Of a stretch of 64,000 bases of DNA, positions 35,743-46,795 are shown piece after piece. Position 1 is the stretch's first letter. Every line of letters starts with the position of its first letter. The DNA is from Capra hircus (Eukaryota > Chordata > Mammalia > Artiodactyla > Bovidae): NCBI RefSeq assembly GCF_001704415.2, contig NC_030813.1:14402001-14466000 (forward strand), read 5' to 3'. The translations under genes were made by a program, and so were the position numbers. The notes below the pieces were generated by a model that had not been told where the DNA came from, ran no database searches, and worked only from the letters and a program-made list of their open reading frames with translations.

Positions 35743-38183
35743 TACTTCAAATTGAATTTTATGATGTTGATGGCTAGCTAAGCAGAATCATTAGAGCAAA
35801 ATTCAGTGGGACTAATTTTACCAAACTTTGTTCTGTATATTCTGCTTCTATCAGTTTGTTCTGTAATTGCCTTAGGTTTTTGTTGGTTTATTTGTTTTAT
35901 ATATTCTGAGTGTATTATAGTGATCAGATCTTCATCTTCTCTGGCTTACAAACTCTCTTTGGTAGCAAATAACAGTATCTGAGGTCTATACAAGTCTTTA
36001 ATGCAAAAAGTCTAACATAATAAACAATAAATAGACCTGCAAAGAGGGAAGACCATATGATCAATGGTCAGAAGAAAATCAAATACAACGAGCTGATTCA
36101 CATGACCTATATAATCAGATTAGAGAGGGTAAATGGGGTAAATAAAGGAAAAACTAGGTGAAAGCATGAAAACTTTCAATAAAGAATCAAGGTGTATGAA
36201 AATAAAAACTATAAACTGGAATACTTGAACTGAAAATGACAAGATCTAGAGTAAAAACTCAGGATTGCAATTTGATTAAAACTCATAATTTAAAAAATAT
36301 CAGACAGAAGAAAACAAACTAGTGAATTATAATGGGAAGAACTACGCTGGAGAGTGATTTTATCTTACTTAGAAGTTCATTAGCTAGCCTTTCATGGATG
36401 CTGGCAGAAGACAGGAGATCTTCGAGTCCAAAACAAAGAACTTTATTGCTCACAGCCCAACATACAGCATGAACTTCATTTTGTACCAGTTCCAGATGCT
36501 TTACAAGTCCACAGAGTAACGCGGGAGGTTGCCCATGTGGATACCTACACAATGCCACATTGTTTGTCAGGAGATAAACACTGATCTGGAGGATTCACTG
36601 CTTAGATAGCAAGCAGCAATATACTTGATCTTTGTCCAGCAGTAGATGCTACCTCAGTTCTCAAGACTGCTCATTGAGAACACAACCCTAGAAATTGTCA
36701 CAGACAAAATATTGTCAGGCCCTATATTCTTGGGCCAAAAACAAGCAGGGTTGCTCAGAGCCCATGGTGGAAACGTGGAAATGCAGAAGAGAATAAAGCA
36801 CCAGCAAGGGTAAATAAATAGTGTGGGTAAATAAAACTGAATATAATAGCCACAAAACAATACTTGTAATAGTTTATTCTAAAATATAAGTAGAGCTAAA
36901 ATACATAACAAAAATGTAAAAGGTGCAAAGGAGAGAGAACACTTTAATGATTCTAAGACAAACATTTGTTTTGTCAGAAAATGGGAGAATACTTTCTATT
37001 TTTCTGTTGTTAAAGCATGGTATAATCTCTAGGGTAAATGCTAAAAAAATATATTATTTTGTTTTTTTTCTCTTTCTTTTTATTTTTTAAATTAGGAAAA
37101 TATGGTAACACATTTACAGGAGACTTCGAAAATATAGAGCAAAGTTACATATAGTTCCACTATATATTGCAATTCTAAAAGAACATATTATTAACAGATT
37201 ACCAGAAGCCATTGAAAATTTGGTTGGTTTGTTCCAGAGCACTGTAAACTCTAACATACAGATATACATTAGAAAAGTAAGGAATGGGTCACCAGTTAGA
37301 AAAAAGTCTCAGCATAAAATAAATGGGACAGCTATTGTGTAATTATTATTAATAGAAGCGGAAGGATGAGTGTCTGATGGAGGACAAGGAATTACAAAGA
37401 AATTACAGGACAGGCTTGAGCAATACCTTGTCAATAGGAAATTATATATAATCCCATGTATAAAATATAGTATAAGAAGAAATTAAAAATATACTGTTTA
37501 TTTTTATAATTATTGTCAAGGAAGAGTAAAATACAGTTAAGCAAGCTATGGAACACAGGTGAAAAAGCAGGTACAATGTGGTCAAGTAGCTTCACTTGAC
37601 TTTGTAATCATAGGATCAAAAGACAGACTGGCACCTTAAAAATGACTTATGTCCCAAAGTTAACCCTTGGGGTAGCCATCTGGTCTCTATTTAGAATCTC
37701 CAGTGCCAGAAAGCATCATGCCTGAGAGATCTAATGTTATTTTCTGACATAAAATTTCAAAATAATTTCTTATTTTCCCTCCCTGAAACTCCCTTCTGGT
37801 ACTATTTAGAGTGCACACACCTACTTACAGGAGGTAGAAAGTCTTTCCACATGATTCAGGACATAACCTTCCATCCACCATCATCCTGTCGTCTTTCCTA
37901 TCAGTTCAGTATGCATTATGCCTCCACCAGAACTTTATAATATTTTACTGTAATGTTCTGTTTACATTATGTTTCTGTAGGTGGAGTTTAAGTTTGTTGA
38001 AGACCAGAATTGTGTCTGCATCCATGCTGTTTGCTGTGTACCCCTCGTAGTTGACACTGATATGGTACACAGTAGAGTAGGTGCATTTTGAAGCCTTTAG
38101 TAGCCAACCAGATGGCAGAGAAATCAGTTTGGGTGCAATCAAAACAGAGAACACACATAATTGACTAAGAAAGTTTAATATTA
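35743..38183. other. A-rich interval, possible old L1 and LTR
   Basis: About 36000-36315 and 36880-37560 are A-rich on the plus strand and have the texture of very old L1/HAL1 sequence, but I cannot align them firmly. A possible LTR lies between them. The 37740-38090 stretch may be a diverged L2. No gene is seen. Confidence 0.3.
36318..36718 (-). mobile_element. Possible solitary LTR
   Basis: On the minus strand a GC-richer stretch leads to 'gtgagcaataaagttctttg' (about 36460-36440), a polyadenylation signal placed as in the R region of a retroviral LTR, followed by a U5-like 'ctcctgtcttctgcc'. Possible TG...CA ends lie at 36323 and 36717. No target duplication is seen. The alternative is a short processed 3' UTR. 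Confidence 0.35.
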
Positions 38184-38645
38184 AAAAGGAACAAAATTGA
38201 GTCATTTGTAGAGACATGGATGGACCTAGAGTCTTTCATACAGAGTGAAGTGAGTCAGAAAGAGAACAAAACTATTGTATATTAATGCACACATGTGGGA
38301 TCTGGAAAAATGGTACAGATGAACTTACTTGTGGGTAGGAATAGAGACAGAGACATAGGGAACGGATGTGTGGCCACGGGAGGGGAAGGTGGTAGGATGA
38401 ATTGGGAGACTGGAACTGGCTTATGTGCACTGCCATGCGTAAAGCAGGGAACAGGAACCTACTGTGTAGCGCAGGAAGCTCAGCTTGATGCACTGTGACG
38501 ACCTGAATGGATGGACTGAGAGGTGGGGAGGGGAAGGAGGCTCAAGAGGGAAAGGATATATATATATATACATATAGCTGATTCACTTTTTTGTACAGCA
38601 GAAACTAATGCAACATTGTAAAGCAACTATCCCCCAATAAAAGCT
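38184..38645 (+). mobile_element. L1 3' end, plus strand
   Basis: It holds the end of ORF2 and the 3' UTR in order: 'ggatggacctagagtctttc', 'gtgaagtgagtcagaaag', 'ggaagctcagcttgatg', 'gctgattcactt', 'gcaactatcccccaataaa'. AATAAA is at 38636-38641. A (TA)n run lies at about 38557-38570. Confidence 0.9.
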
Positions 38646-39125
38646 ATTAATTAAAACGGGATTGGAGCAACAAGGGGCTGATATATAATGGCTGAAGACA
38701 GCTTGAAAGACTATAGAAGTATGGCAGTTACAAGGAGCAGTCACTACTGTTAAGGCTGAGATAGCATCCCCAAGGGAGATGACCGGACTCTTCTTCAGGG
38801 CTTCAGTCCAAATCATGCTGACGAGAGCATGGCCATGCCCACTGATGACAGGGAAATCATTATGACATCATGCTGGCAGAACTTGCAAGAAATCCACTCT
38901 CTGGGGTGCTGGGGAAAGCTATTGCTCTCATCGCTTCTTTAGAGCGATGAGAATAGTCTTTAGAGATTATTCCTGTATGCCTTCTGGTTGGGATGTCAAT
39001 CAACAAGTAGTTACCAAGATTAGTGAAACTCTATAGAATTTCCACCACAGCACATAAGAGAATATTTTAGAAGGAGAACACAGTCCCATATAGGTCAACA
39101 TCTAGCTGCTCCTATGCTTTTCAGC
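38646..39125. other. Unique interval with a 10-bp hairpin
   Basis: No gene is seen. TCTCATCGCT (38926-38935) and AGCGATGAGA (38943-38952) form a perfect 10-bp inverted repeat with a 7-base loop. Confidence 0.5.
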
Positions 39126-39335
39126 CACAGCCCAGGTGGTGCAGTGGTAAAGAAACTGCCTTCCAATGCAGGAGGCACAGGAGATGTGGGTTTGATCCCT
39201 GCATTGGGAAGCTCACCTGGAGTAGGAAGTGGCAACCCACTCCAGTATTCCTGCCTGGATAATTCTAGGGACCGGGCTACAGTCCATGGAGTCTCCAAGA
39301 GTCAGACACATTTGAGTGACTAAGCATGCACATGT
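39126..39335 (+). mobile_element. Bov-tA SINE, older subfamily
   Basis: The head 'cccaggtggtgcagtggtaaag' and the 'aggcacaggagatg' variant are followed by the body, with about 10 bases lost before 'gggctacagtccatgg'. It ends 'gagtgactaagcatgcaca'. No clear target duplication is seen. Confidence 0.88.
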
Positions 39336-39340
39336 TGCCT

Positions 39341-42300
39341 ACGAGGATATGTCTGCCATCCTAATGTACGTCCTCACTTCAGGATTAGTGACAAGTCGTC
39401 ACTTACTTGCTAAAACATCCTGCGTGTTCTTCTGCATCTCTCCTGGGAGTTTGGCTCTATCTTCTGTGAGGCAATCTACCTATGAGTAACCACAAACTGG
39501 TCCAAAGATGCAGAATGTTTTCTTTGTCTCTCTTCTCTCTATCTTGTTCCTGTCAACAAAATAAAATTGGTATTTGTTTTGATTCTCTCCAACTTTATGT
39601 TTTCTTCTGAAGAAGATTTTTTTCCTGGTCTAGGTAGAAAAATAGAGCACACCCAATATGAAATATAAAAACATTTGCCTAGTCTTCTAAATCACTTGTT
39701 TGGGAAGAAGGTATTAAATATTTTGTTTAGCGTGAAATAAAAATAAATATTTTTATTTGTGTGAAATGCTTCATTTTAGGCAGTTTTGTACTTGCATATA
39801 TTTTCATCTACATGCTATACAAATTCTAAAAATGAAATATGTGGTCTTGCAAAGAACTTTCTCACAGGGAGAAAGCTGATTTTGGCTGTGAACCTCCTTC
39901 ATGGACTTGCAGGGAATTTAGATAGGTTTCTTAAGCAGACACTGCCCTTCAGATTTAGCAAGTTAGTCCAAAAGGAGATTAATCTCCATAGATATTCATT
40001 TTGAATGCAGTTTTTAGGTACCTTAGATAATCTCAGCCTGTCACTTTGTATCTTTAAAATGTCCAATTATCTTGATAATTGGCAAAATGAAACACTAAAT
40101 CCTCACTACTGATGAAAGACAAGCAACCAATTAAAGTATTGGATATGGTGTGGAACAGGCTTATTTTGCATCGCCAGTTCCTGTACTTCTTTGTGTTGTT
40201 TCGAACACGGGCTTAATTTGTCGAATGTTTTGTACCTTTACACTGATAGCAGGACTATATGTATATATATCTCTTGGTTTTGTTACTCACCAAAAATTTC
40301 AAATTATGTCTTGCAGAGGTGAATTTTTTAAAATAAATGTTATATCTGAGGTGTGAAAGTTTACCAATTACATGATAGCACTCTTACAAGCTTGTTGCAA
40401 CTTAAAAAAAAATGGGTGTATTATTAAGTGAACCTTCTAATTCTTGTTAGTTGTTCTTTTGTTTCCAACCTTGGCATTCATTAGCAAAGGGAATTTTTTT
40501 CTTTTTGGTCAACAATCAGACTCCTACTATTCTGAGAACAGCTGCTGTGAAACTGTTGAAAAGTCTTCAGCTAGTTAAGATTATATATACATAAAATAGC
40601 TGTGTCATTCAAGTCTTTCCATTTATAATTTATATGCTTTGAGCCTCAACCAATGCCCTGCTCTCAGCTAGTCCCTGAGGATAATATTTAGTTTGACTCA
40701 GAGTAGCCTAACACACTTATTGTCAGGTATATGTTTTGCTAATCAAATTTGCACTTCTAATCTAGAGGACTCAAGGGATAAATTTCTTACCCTCTATTTT
40801 ACTTAGCTTACAACCCCATGGGCAAGAACAATTTCTATTATCTGAATTTTGTTCATGATTAAGCTACAGCAGGAAGAGTAAAGAGCAGAAAAGAAAATAT
40901 TCTTTTGCAAATGCATTATTATATACAGAATTAGGTTTAAAAGGCCCCTTTAATAAATGGTCATATTATGATGGATATTGCTCATGGCAACCACACACAT
41001 TGTAAAAATTATTTACCTTACAGTTTTAAGTATGTTGAATGTTATCGTTTTCTGTTTTTAGCCATTATTAAAATGAATGCATTTCCTCCTACTTTGTGCA
41101 TTTGCCTATTAATCACATAGATTTATTTCCTGATTTGAGGAAAATTATTAAATTCTGTAAGATCTGATTGATCTATTTTAACTAAACTTGTTTTGAGTTC
41201 TAGTGTTCAAACTGACATGGTCACAATCTAAAACTATTCTGAAACAACACTTAAGGCATTATTGAGTATTTTTCTGGCAGACACAAATTTCCTGTCTTCT
41301 GAGTTCTCAAACAACAATTCAAAGATAAAGTCCACATAAATCTGTTCCCTTTCCCAATGATAAAATTAAATGCTTATAAGAATCTGCCTGTATCCAAAAT
41401 GTATACACCTAACAACTGATTTTTCCCTTTATATTTACTTGTTCAATGCCTTTAAACATAACTATTTATTTAATGTATATGAATACATTAATAATTGTAC
41501 AGTCTTGATTTTTATTCTAATTATTTGTCTTAGATAATTTGTTTTAATTTTGCTTTCATAGACATGCTATAATAGCTCTTACAGTGGTTTTTCTTTGATA
41601 ATTTTAAATAATTTTCTTATTTTGACATTTCTCCCTTCTTTTTTCTTTCTCTGCTGTGTTTTAAGTATCCTGAAAGTAGAACACTTCTGGGGTCCTCAGC
41701 AAATTCTAATGCCTCTGCTTAGATGTTCATTTCAGCTGTTACATTGCCCTTTTTTGCTCTAGGACAGATAATTTTTCTTTGATGACACTAAATAAGATTC
41801 ACTCAGACAACTTAGTTTATTTTTTCAGCTGTTCTTTCATAATAATTTTAATAAAAACTGTGAAATGATTCCAGTCCAGGGACGAGCCTAACCCAAGGAC
41901 AATGGTGTACCAAAAATGCTTTTGTCTGATTTCTCAGATGGGTGCTATCACCGAGAAGGGCTTTCCTTACAGCCAGAATGATGATGATAAAGCTGGAGCA
42001 CTGTGGCTGTGAACTCCCTTTGGATAATGCTTCGTGACATATGGAAAATGTTTCCTGACTTAGGAAAACTAATATCAGAACAGAATTTACTAAAAGGCTC
42101 GGGTCACTGGGGTGAAAGAAGCATTAACACAACCCTTAAGTATACTCTTTACGTCAGAAATCTCCTACAAAAGAAGGAAGTATAAATTTTGCCTTTTCTG
42201 AGTTTTAAGAAATTATAGGTAAAATATACAGTCATATACCTAATAGTTAATGGACAAATTTAAATAAATAATTCTACTTTCTTGAGAAACAAGTACTTGC

Positions 42301-42469
42301 CCTTAAAATGATAACAAATTGAATACTCTATACTGATATTTTTATGGAAGTATTATAAATCTCATTTTTATAGATGAAAAGTTTTAAGTAGATTATTTCA
42401 TTAGGTTAAAAAACTGGAACAAGATTGAGCAACCAAGCACAAATATCACTAAAATGAGGCTTATTAACA
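39341..42469. other. Unique AT-rich interval
   Basis: I recognise no gene or interspersed repeat in this 3-kb stretch. Confidence 0.45.
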
Positions 42470-42480
42470 AGACATCAGCT

Positions 42481-42613
42481 GCTGCTGCTGGTGCTAAGTC
42501 GCTTCAGTCGTGTCCGACTCTGTGCGACCCCAGAGACGGCAGCCCACCAGGCTCCTCTGTCCACAGGATTCTCCAGGCAAGAATACTGGAATGGGTTGCC
42601 ATTTCCTTCTCCC
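42481..42613 (-). mobile_element. Bov-A SINE monomer, young
   Basis: The body lacks a tRNA head and has a (CAG)n tail (GCTGCTGCTG at the left end). A perfect 11-bp duplication, AGACATCAGCT, lies at 42470-42480 and 42614-42624. CpGs such as 'gtcgcttcagtcgtgtccg' are retained, which suggests recent insertion. Confidence 0.92.
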
Positions 42614-42624
42614 AGACATCAGCT

Positions 42625-43012
42625 AGTAACTCATTTAAAATTCTTGGGACCCTAGCTCAGAAATTCGAAGTTGCTGCCATTAGATAGTTGTAGTGCCTTA
42701 TTTAGTGCCAAAAACTATTCCTCCAGCCAGGAAATTTGACATATTGGGAGGTAAAATTAAATTCAGACTTACTTTCTATATTTGCAAATGCAGGCCTCAT
42801 CAATGAGTTAACTGGCTATCATCAGTGTGTTTAACACAGCTCATGCAGACTTTTCTCCAAATGATTAAAAAATCCAAGATGACTTCACAACGGCAATTCA
42901 AAAACTGGCTTATCTACAAGGTTGCCTGACTGAGAGCAGCTTCAAACCTCTAAACCCCTTGCAAGCATCATGCCTTTTTTGTTGTTTTTCTTCCTACTTT
43001 ACTCTTCTGATT
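42625..43012. other. Unique interval
   Basis: I recognise no gene or repeat. Confidence 0.5.
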
Positions 43013-43024
43013 AATTCTAATTTG

Positions 43025-43224
43025 TTGTTTAGTAGCTCAGTCATATCCAACTCTTTTGCGACCCCATGTAGCCCGCCAGGCTCCTCTGTCCATGGGATCT
43101 CCCAGGCATGAACACTAGAGTGGGTTGCCATTTCTTTCTCCAGAGATCTTCCTGAACCAGGGATTGAACCTTCATCTCCTGTTTGGCAGGTGGATCCTTT
43201 ACCACTGAGCCACCTCGGAAACTC
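43025..43224 (-). mobile_element. Bov-tA SINE
   Basis: The head is at the right ('accactgagccacctc'). A perfect 12-bp duplication, AATTCTAATTTG, lies at 43013-43024 and 43225-43236. Confidence 0.93.
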
Positions 43225-43236
43225 AATTCTAATTTG

Positions 43237-44022
43237 CTTTTATTTATTTCCTCATATTGCAGCTTTAGTCAGCATCAGTATTGGAAGAATTTTGCAAACA
43301 TTAATTACAGATGTCCAAGTTACTGGCTCTAGATTTTCTCAGAAGCATTCTGGACATCCTTAGAATCTCTGGATCTTGTGAAAAATTCTTTCTCAGACCA
43401 TGGACAAAGTTCCCCAGGTGGGAACTTTGCAAGTGAAGTCTTCAATGGAGGGTCATCTAAGCTACCTGAGATACCAAAGAAGGAACACTACCTATGCAGG
43501 AATACTTAACTCCAAGATAGCCGTAAACTTTACAATTCTTTCAAATGAAAAGGACAAAGCTATTCCATGAAAGAGTTGGTTATAAACCAGGAAGTTTTTT
43601 TTCTTTTTTTAAGTTTTTGCAATTACAGTAGAATTGAAACCCTGACCCCAGACCAAGGCAAGTCCAATTCTGGGGATTTAAAATGTAACTGTGGGTTTTA
43701 TTGCCATACCAATTTTCAATTGGTGGTCACAAAACAAAGGCTCAATCTTTGATCATATCAATTGGATGCTCTTCTTGCCTAATAGCTGTTTTCTCCATTC
43801 ATTTTTCACAAACACACATGCACAGTTTACCTGCTCTTCTTCCGTGTACTCACATAAAAGGCAACTTTTAAATGTTCCTTTTGAGGTCTGTCTCCAAATA
43901 GAAAGATAGATAGATAGATATAGACAGATGATAGATAGACAGGTGATGTTAACTTGTAACTTTTTGATGTTTCTCCCTGCATTGCTAACAACTAAGCAAG
44001 GTCAGAGTACCTATGCAAATAC
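43237..44022. other. Unique interval with a GATA repeat
   Basis: No gene is seen. An interrupted (GATA)n tract lies at 43903-43940. Confidence 0.5.
43903..43940. repeat. (GATA)n microsatellite
   Basis: This tetranucleotide run is interrupted by 'cagatg', and flanking ACAG variants suggest decay. Confidence 0.9.
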
Positions 44023-44100
44023 ATTTTTAGCATAGGGTAGCACTTTCTCTGGAGAAAGTAAATTTTTAGCACATGGTAGCACTTTCTCTGGAGAAAGTGG
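44023..44100. repeat. 39-bp tandem duplication across a SINE junction
   Basis: The units at 44023-44061 and 44062-44100 both begin ATTTTTAGCA and end GGAGAAAGT plus two bases. Each contains the target-site sequence AGCACTTTCTCTG and the first bases of the Bov-A2 element. Confidence 0.9.
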
Positions 44101-44366
44101 TGCAATGGCACCCCACTCCAGTACTCTTGCCTGGAAAATCCCATGGATGGAGGAGCCTAGTAGGCTGTAGTCCATGGGGTCGCCAAGAGTCGGGTACGAC
44201 TGAGCGACTTCACTTTCACTTTTCACTTTCATGCATTGGAGAAGGAAATGGCAATCCACTCCAGTGTTCTTGCCTGGAGAATCCCAGGGACAGTGGAGCC
44301 TAGTGGGCTGCCGTTTATAGGGTCGCACAGAGTCGGACACGACTGAAGAGACTTAGCAGCAGTAGC
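44091..44366 (+). mobile_element. Bov-A2 SINE (dimer)
   Basis: Two Bov-A units are joined by a CACTTTCACTTTTCACTTTC linker (44210-44229), with a second unit starting 'ggagaaggaaatggcaat' and a (AGC)n tail. A perfect 13-bp target duplication, AGCACTTTCTCTG, lies at 44078-44090 and 44367-44379. CpGs are retained, so it is young. Confidence 0.95.
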
Positions 44367-44661
44367 AGCACTTTCTCTGATGGTATGCACTGTAAGCAGA
44401 TGCGCAAAAGCTATGGGATAATAAAACTTGGTATTTGATTTTAACGCTTTCTCTGTGACCTTGGTGATATCATGTAATATCTTACATATAAATAGTTTCT
44501 ATATGTGAGTGAAGATTAATAGTTTTTGTTCTACATGTCTAATAGAGCCACTGAATAAAATAAATTAGAGCAGCACTTTTCACATTATTCAAAGGACAGG
44601 ATCAGGCACTAATGTACATAGGCATGTATATACATTTTTATTCTGATACATCACAGACTCT

Positions 44662-45660
44662 CAGTTCAGTTCAGATCAGTTCATTTCAGTTGCTCAGTCG
44701 TGTCCGACTCTTTGCGACCCCATGAATCACAGCACACCAGGCCTCCCTGTCCATCACCAACTCCCGGAGTTCACTCAGACTGACGTCCATCGAGTCAGTG
44801 ATGTCATCCAGCCATCTCATCCTGGGTTGTCCCCTTCTCCTCCTGCCCCCAATCCCTCCCAGCATCAGAGTCTTTTCCAATGAGTCAACTCTTCGCATGA
44901 GGTGGCCAGAGTACTGGAGTCTCAGCTCCAGCATCATTCCTTCCAAAGAAATCCCAGGGTTGATCTCCTTCAGAATGGACTGGTTGGATCTCCTTGCAGT
45001 CCAAGGGACTCTCAACAGTCTTCTCCAACACCACAGTTCAAAGGCATCAATTCTTCAGCGCTCAGCCTTCTTCACAGTCCAACTCTCACATCCATACATG
45101 ACCACTGGAAAAACCATCGCCTTGACTAGAAGGACCTTAGTCAGCAAAGTAATGTCTCTGCTTTTGAATATACTATCTAGGTTGGTCATAACTTTTCTTC
45201 CAAGGAATAAGCGTCTTAATTTCCTGGCTGCAGTGACCATCTGCAGTGATTTTGGAGCCCAAAAAAATAAAGTCTGACACTGTTTCTACTGTTTCCCCAT
45301 CTATTTCCCATGAAGTGATGGGACCAGATGCCATGATCTTCGTTTGAATGTTGAGCTTGAAGCCAACTGTTTTGCTCTCCTCTTTCACTTTCATCAAGAG
45401 GCTTTTTAGTTCCTCTTCACTTTCTGCCATAAGGGTGGTGTCATCTGCATATCTGATGTTATCGATATTTCTCCCTGCAATATTGATTCCAGCTTGTGCT
45501 TCTTCTAGCCCAGCGTTTCTCATGATGTACTCTGCATAGAAGTTAAATAAGCAGGGTGACAATATACAGCCTTGACGGACTCCTTTTCCTATTTGGAACC
45601 AGTCTGTTGTTCCATGTCCAGTTCTAACTGTTGCTTCCTGACCTGCATACAGATTTCTCA
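44662..45660 (-). mobile_element. BovB LINE, 1.0 kb
   Basis: A TTCAG-type tail lies at the left. Open pieces are 45015-44686 and 45661-45173. YADD is at 45451-45440. The shared CGA codon is CAA here. AGACTCT at 44655-44661 and 45661-45667 is a probable 7-bp target duplication. Small deletions near 45214 and 45346 break the frame. Confidence 0.95.
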
Positions 45661-45667
45661 AGACTCT

Positions 45668-46030
45668 ACTTTTGTAAAATACAATTCATGAAAGTTACTC
45701 TAAATATGTTTTAAAAGAGAGAAAACTCAAAACATATAAAATTCATCGTTCCTTTTTAACTGTTAGATTTAACTATCGTAAAATTACTGTGTTGAATTGT
45801 CATAAAAGTTTGTAAGCATTTACTCAATTTTTGTATTTCGTTGGAGACCAAAAATAGTTACAGCTACTATTTTCTGTTTGAACCATTTAATATATAATTA
45901 ATATGGTTATTTTCTTAAGCAAGTCTGCGGTTGCCTTTTATTACTAAACAGGGTTTGTTTTGTCCACGAACTTTTAAACATTTAAATATACTTAAAATAG
46001 TTTCAACTCTAAAGATGACCCTTGTGCTAA
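45668..46030. other. Unique interval
   Basis: I recognise no gene or repeat. Confidence 0.5.
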
Positions 46031-46243
46031 GAGCTCAGTTGGCTTCAGTCGTGTCCAATTCTGTGTGGCCCTATGTACTGTAGCCCAAAAGCTCCCCTGT
46101 CCATAGGATTCTCCAAGCAAGAACACTGGAGCTAGTGGGTTGCCATTTCCTCCTCCAGGGGATCTTCCCCGCAAGGGATTGGACTCCCATCTCTTATGTT
46201 TACCTGCCTTGGAGTCTTTACCACTAGTGCCACCAGGAGAGGC
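46031..46243 (-). mobile_element. Bov-tA SINE, diverged
   Basis: The body is at the left ('cttcagtcgtgtccaatt') and the head at the right ('gtctttaccactagtgcc'). Small insertions such as 'agctagtgggttgcc' and 'tgtttacctgcc' show age. Confidence 0.85.
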
Positions 46244-46386
46244 TATGAACTTCATCTTCTATGCCAGTTTGAGTTCTTAAACTTAGCTATGGTGTAAGTT
46301 CTACACATGTAGAAGATTCAAAAAAAAATCAGCAAAGACAAACGCTATCTATAAATGAGACTCATAAATAATTAAATATGTCTAGT

Positions 46387-46498
46387 ATGAAAGTGAAGAA
46401 GCACTTAAGAGCCTCTTGATGAAAGTGAAAGAGGACAGTGAAAAAATTAGCTTGAAGCTCAACATTCAGAAAACTAAGATCATGGCATCTGGTCCCAT
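46387..46498 (+). mobile_element. BovB fragment, plus strand
   Basis: About 110 bases of BovB coding sequence just downstream of YADD ('gaagcacttaagagcctc' to 'catctggtcccatca') are present. They end exactly where the next BovB begins in the opposite orientation. Confidence 0.85.
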
Positions 46499-46795
46499 CA
46501 GTTCAGTTCAGTTCAGTTCAGTCACTCAGTCATGTCTGACTCTTTGCGACCCCATGAATCGCAGCATGCCAGGCCTCCTTGACCATCACCAACTCCCAGA
46601 GTTCACTAAGACTCATGTCCATCGAGTGGGTGATGCCATCCAGCCATCCCATCCTCTGTCATCCCCTTTTCCTCCTGCCCCCAATCCCTCCCAGCATCAG
46701 AGTCTTTTCCAATGAGTCAACTCTTTGCATGAGGTGGCCAAAGTACTGGAGTTTCAGCTTTAGCATCATTCCTTCCAAAGAACACCCAGGGCCAA
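46499..46795 (-). mobile_element. BovB 3' end, abutting the plus-strand fragment
   Basis: A (TTCAG)4 tail at the left is followed by about 270 bases of the 3' coding end. The shared CGA codon is TGA (complement of 46659-46661). It is truncated at the 'ctttggaaggaatgatgc' region. Confidence 0.92.

Noticed and set aside
46499..46520. Short regular TTCAG repeats that might suggest a CRISPR-like or satellite array
   Set aside because: They are the pentamer tail of a BovB LINE and recur at each young copy's 3' end.
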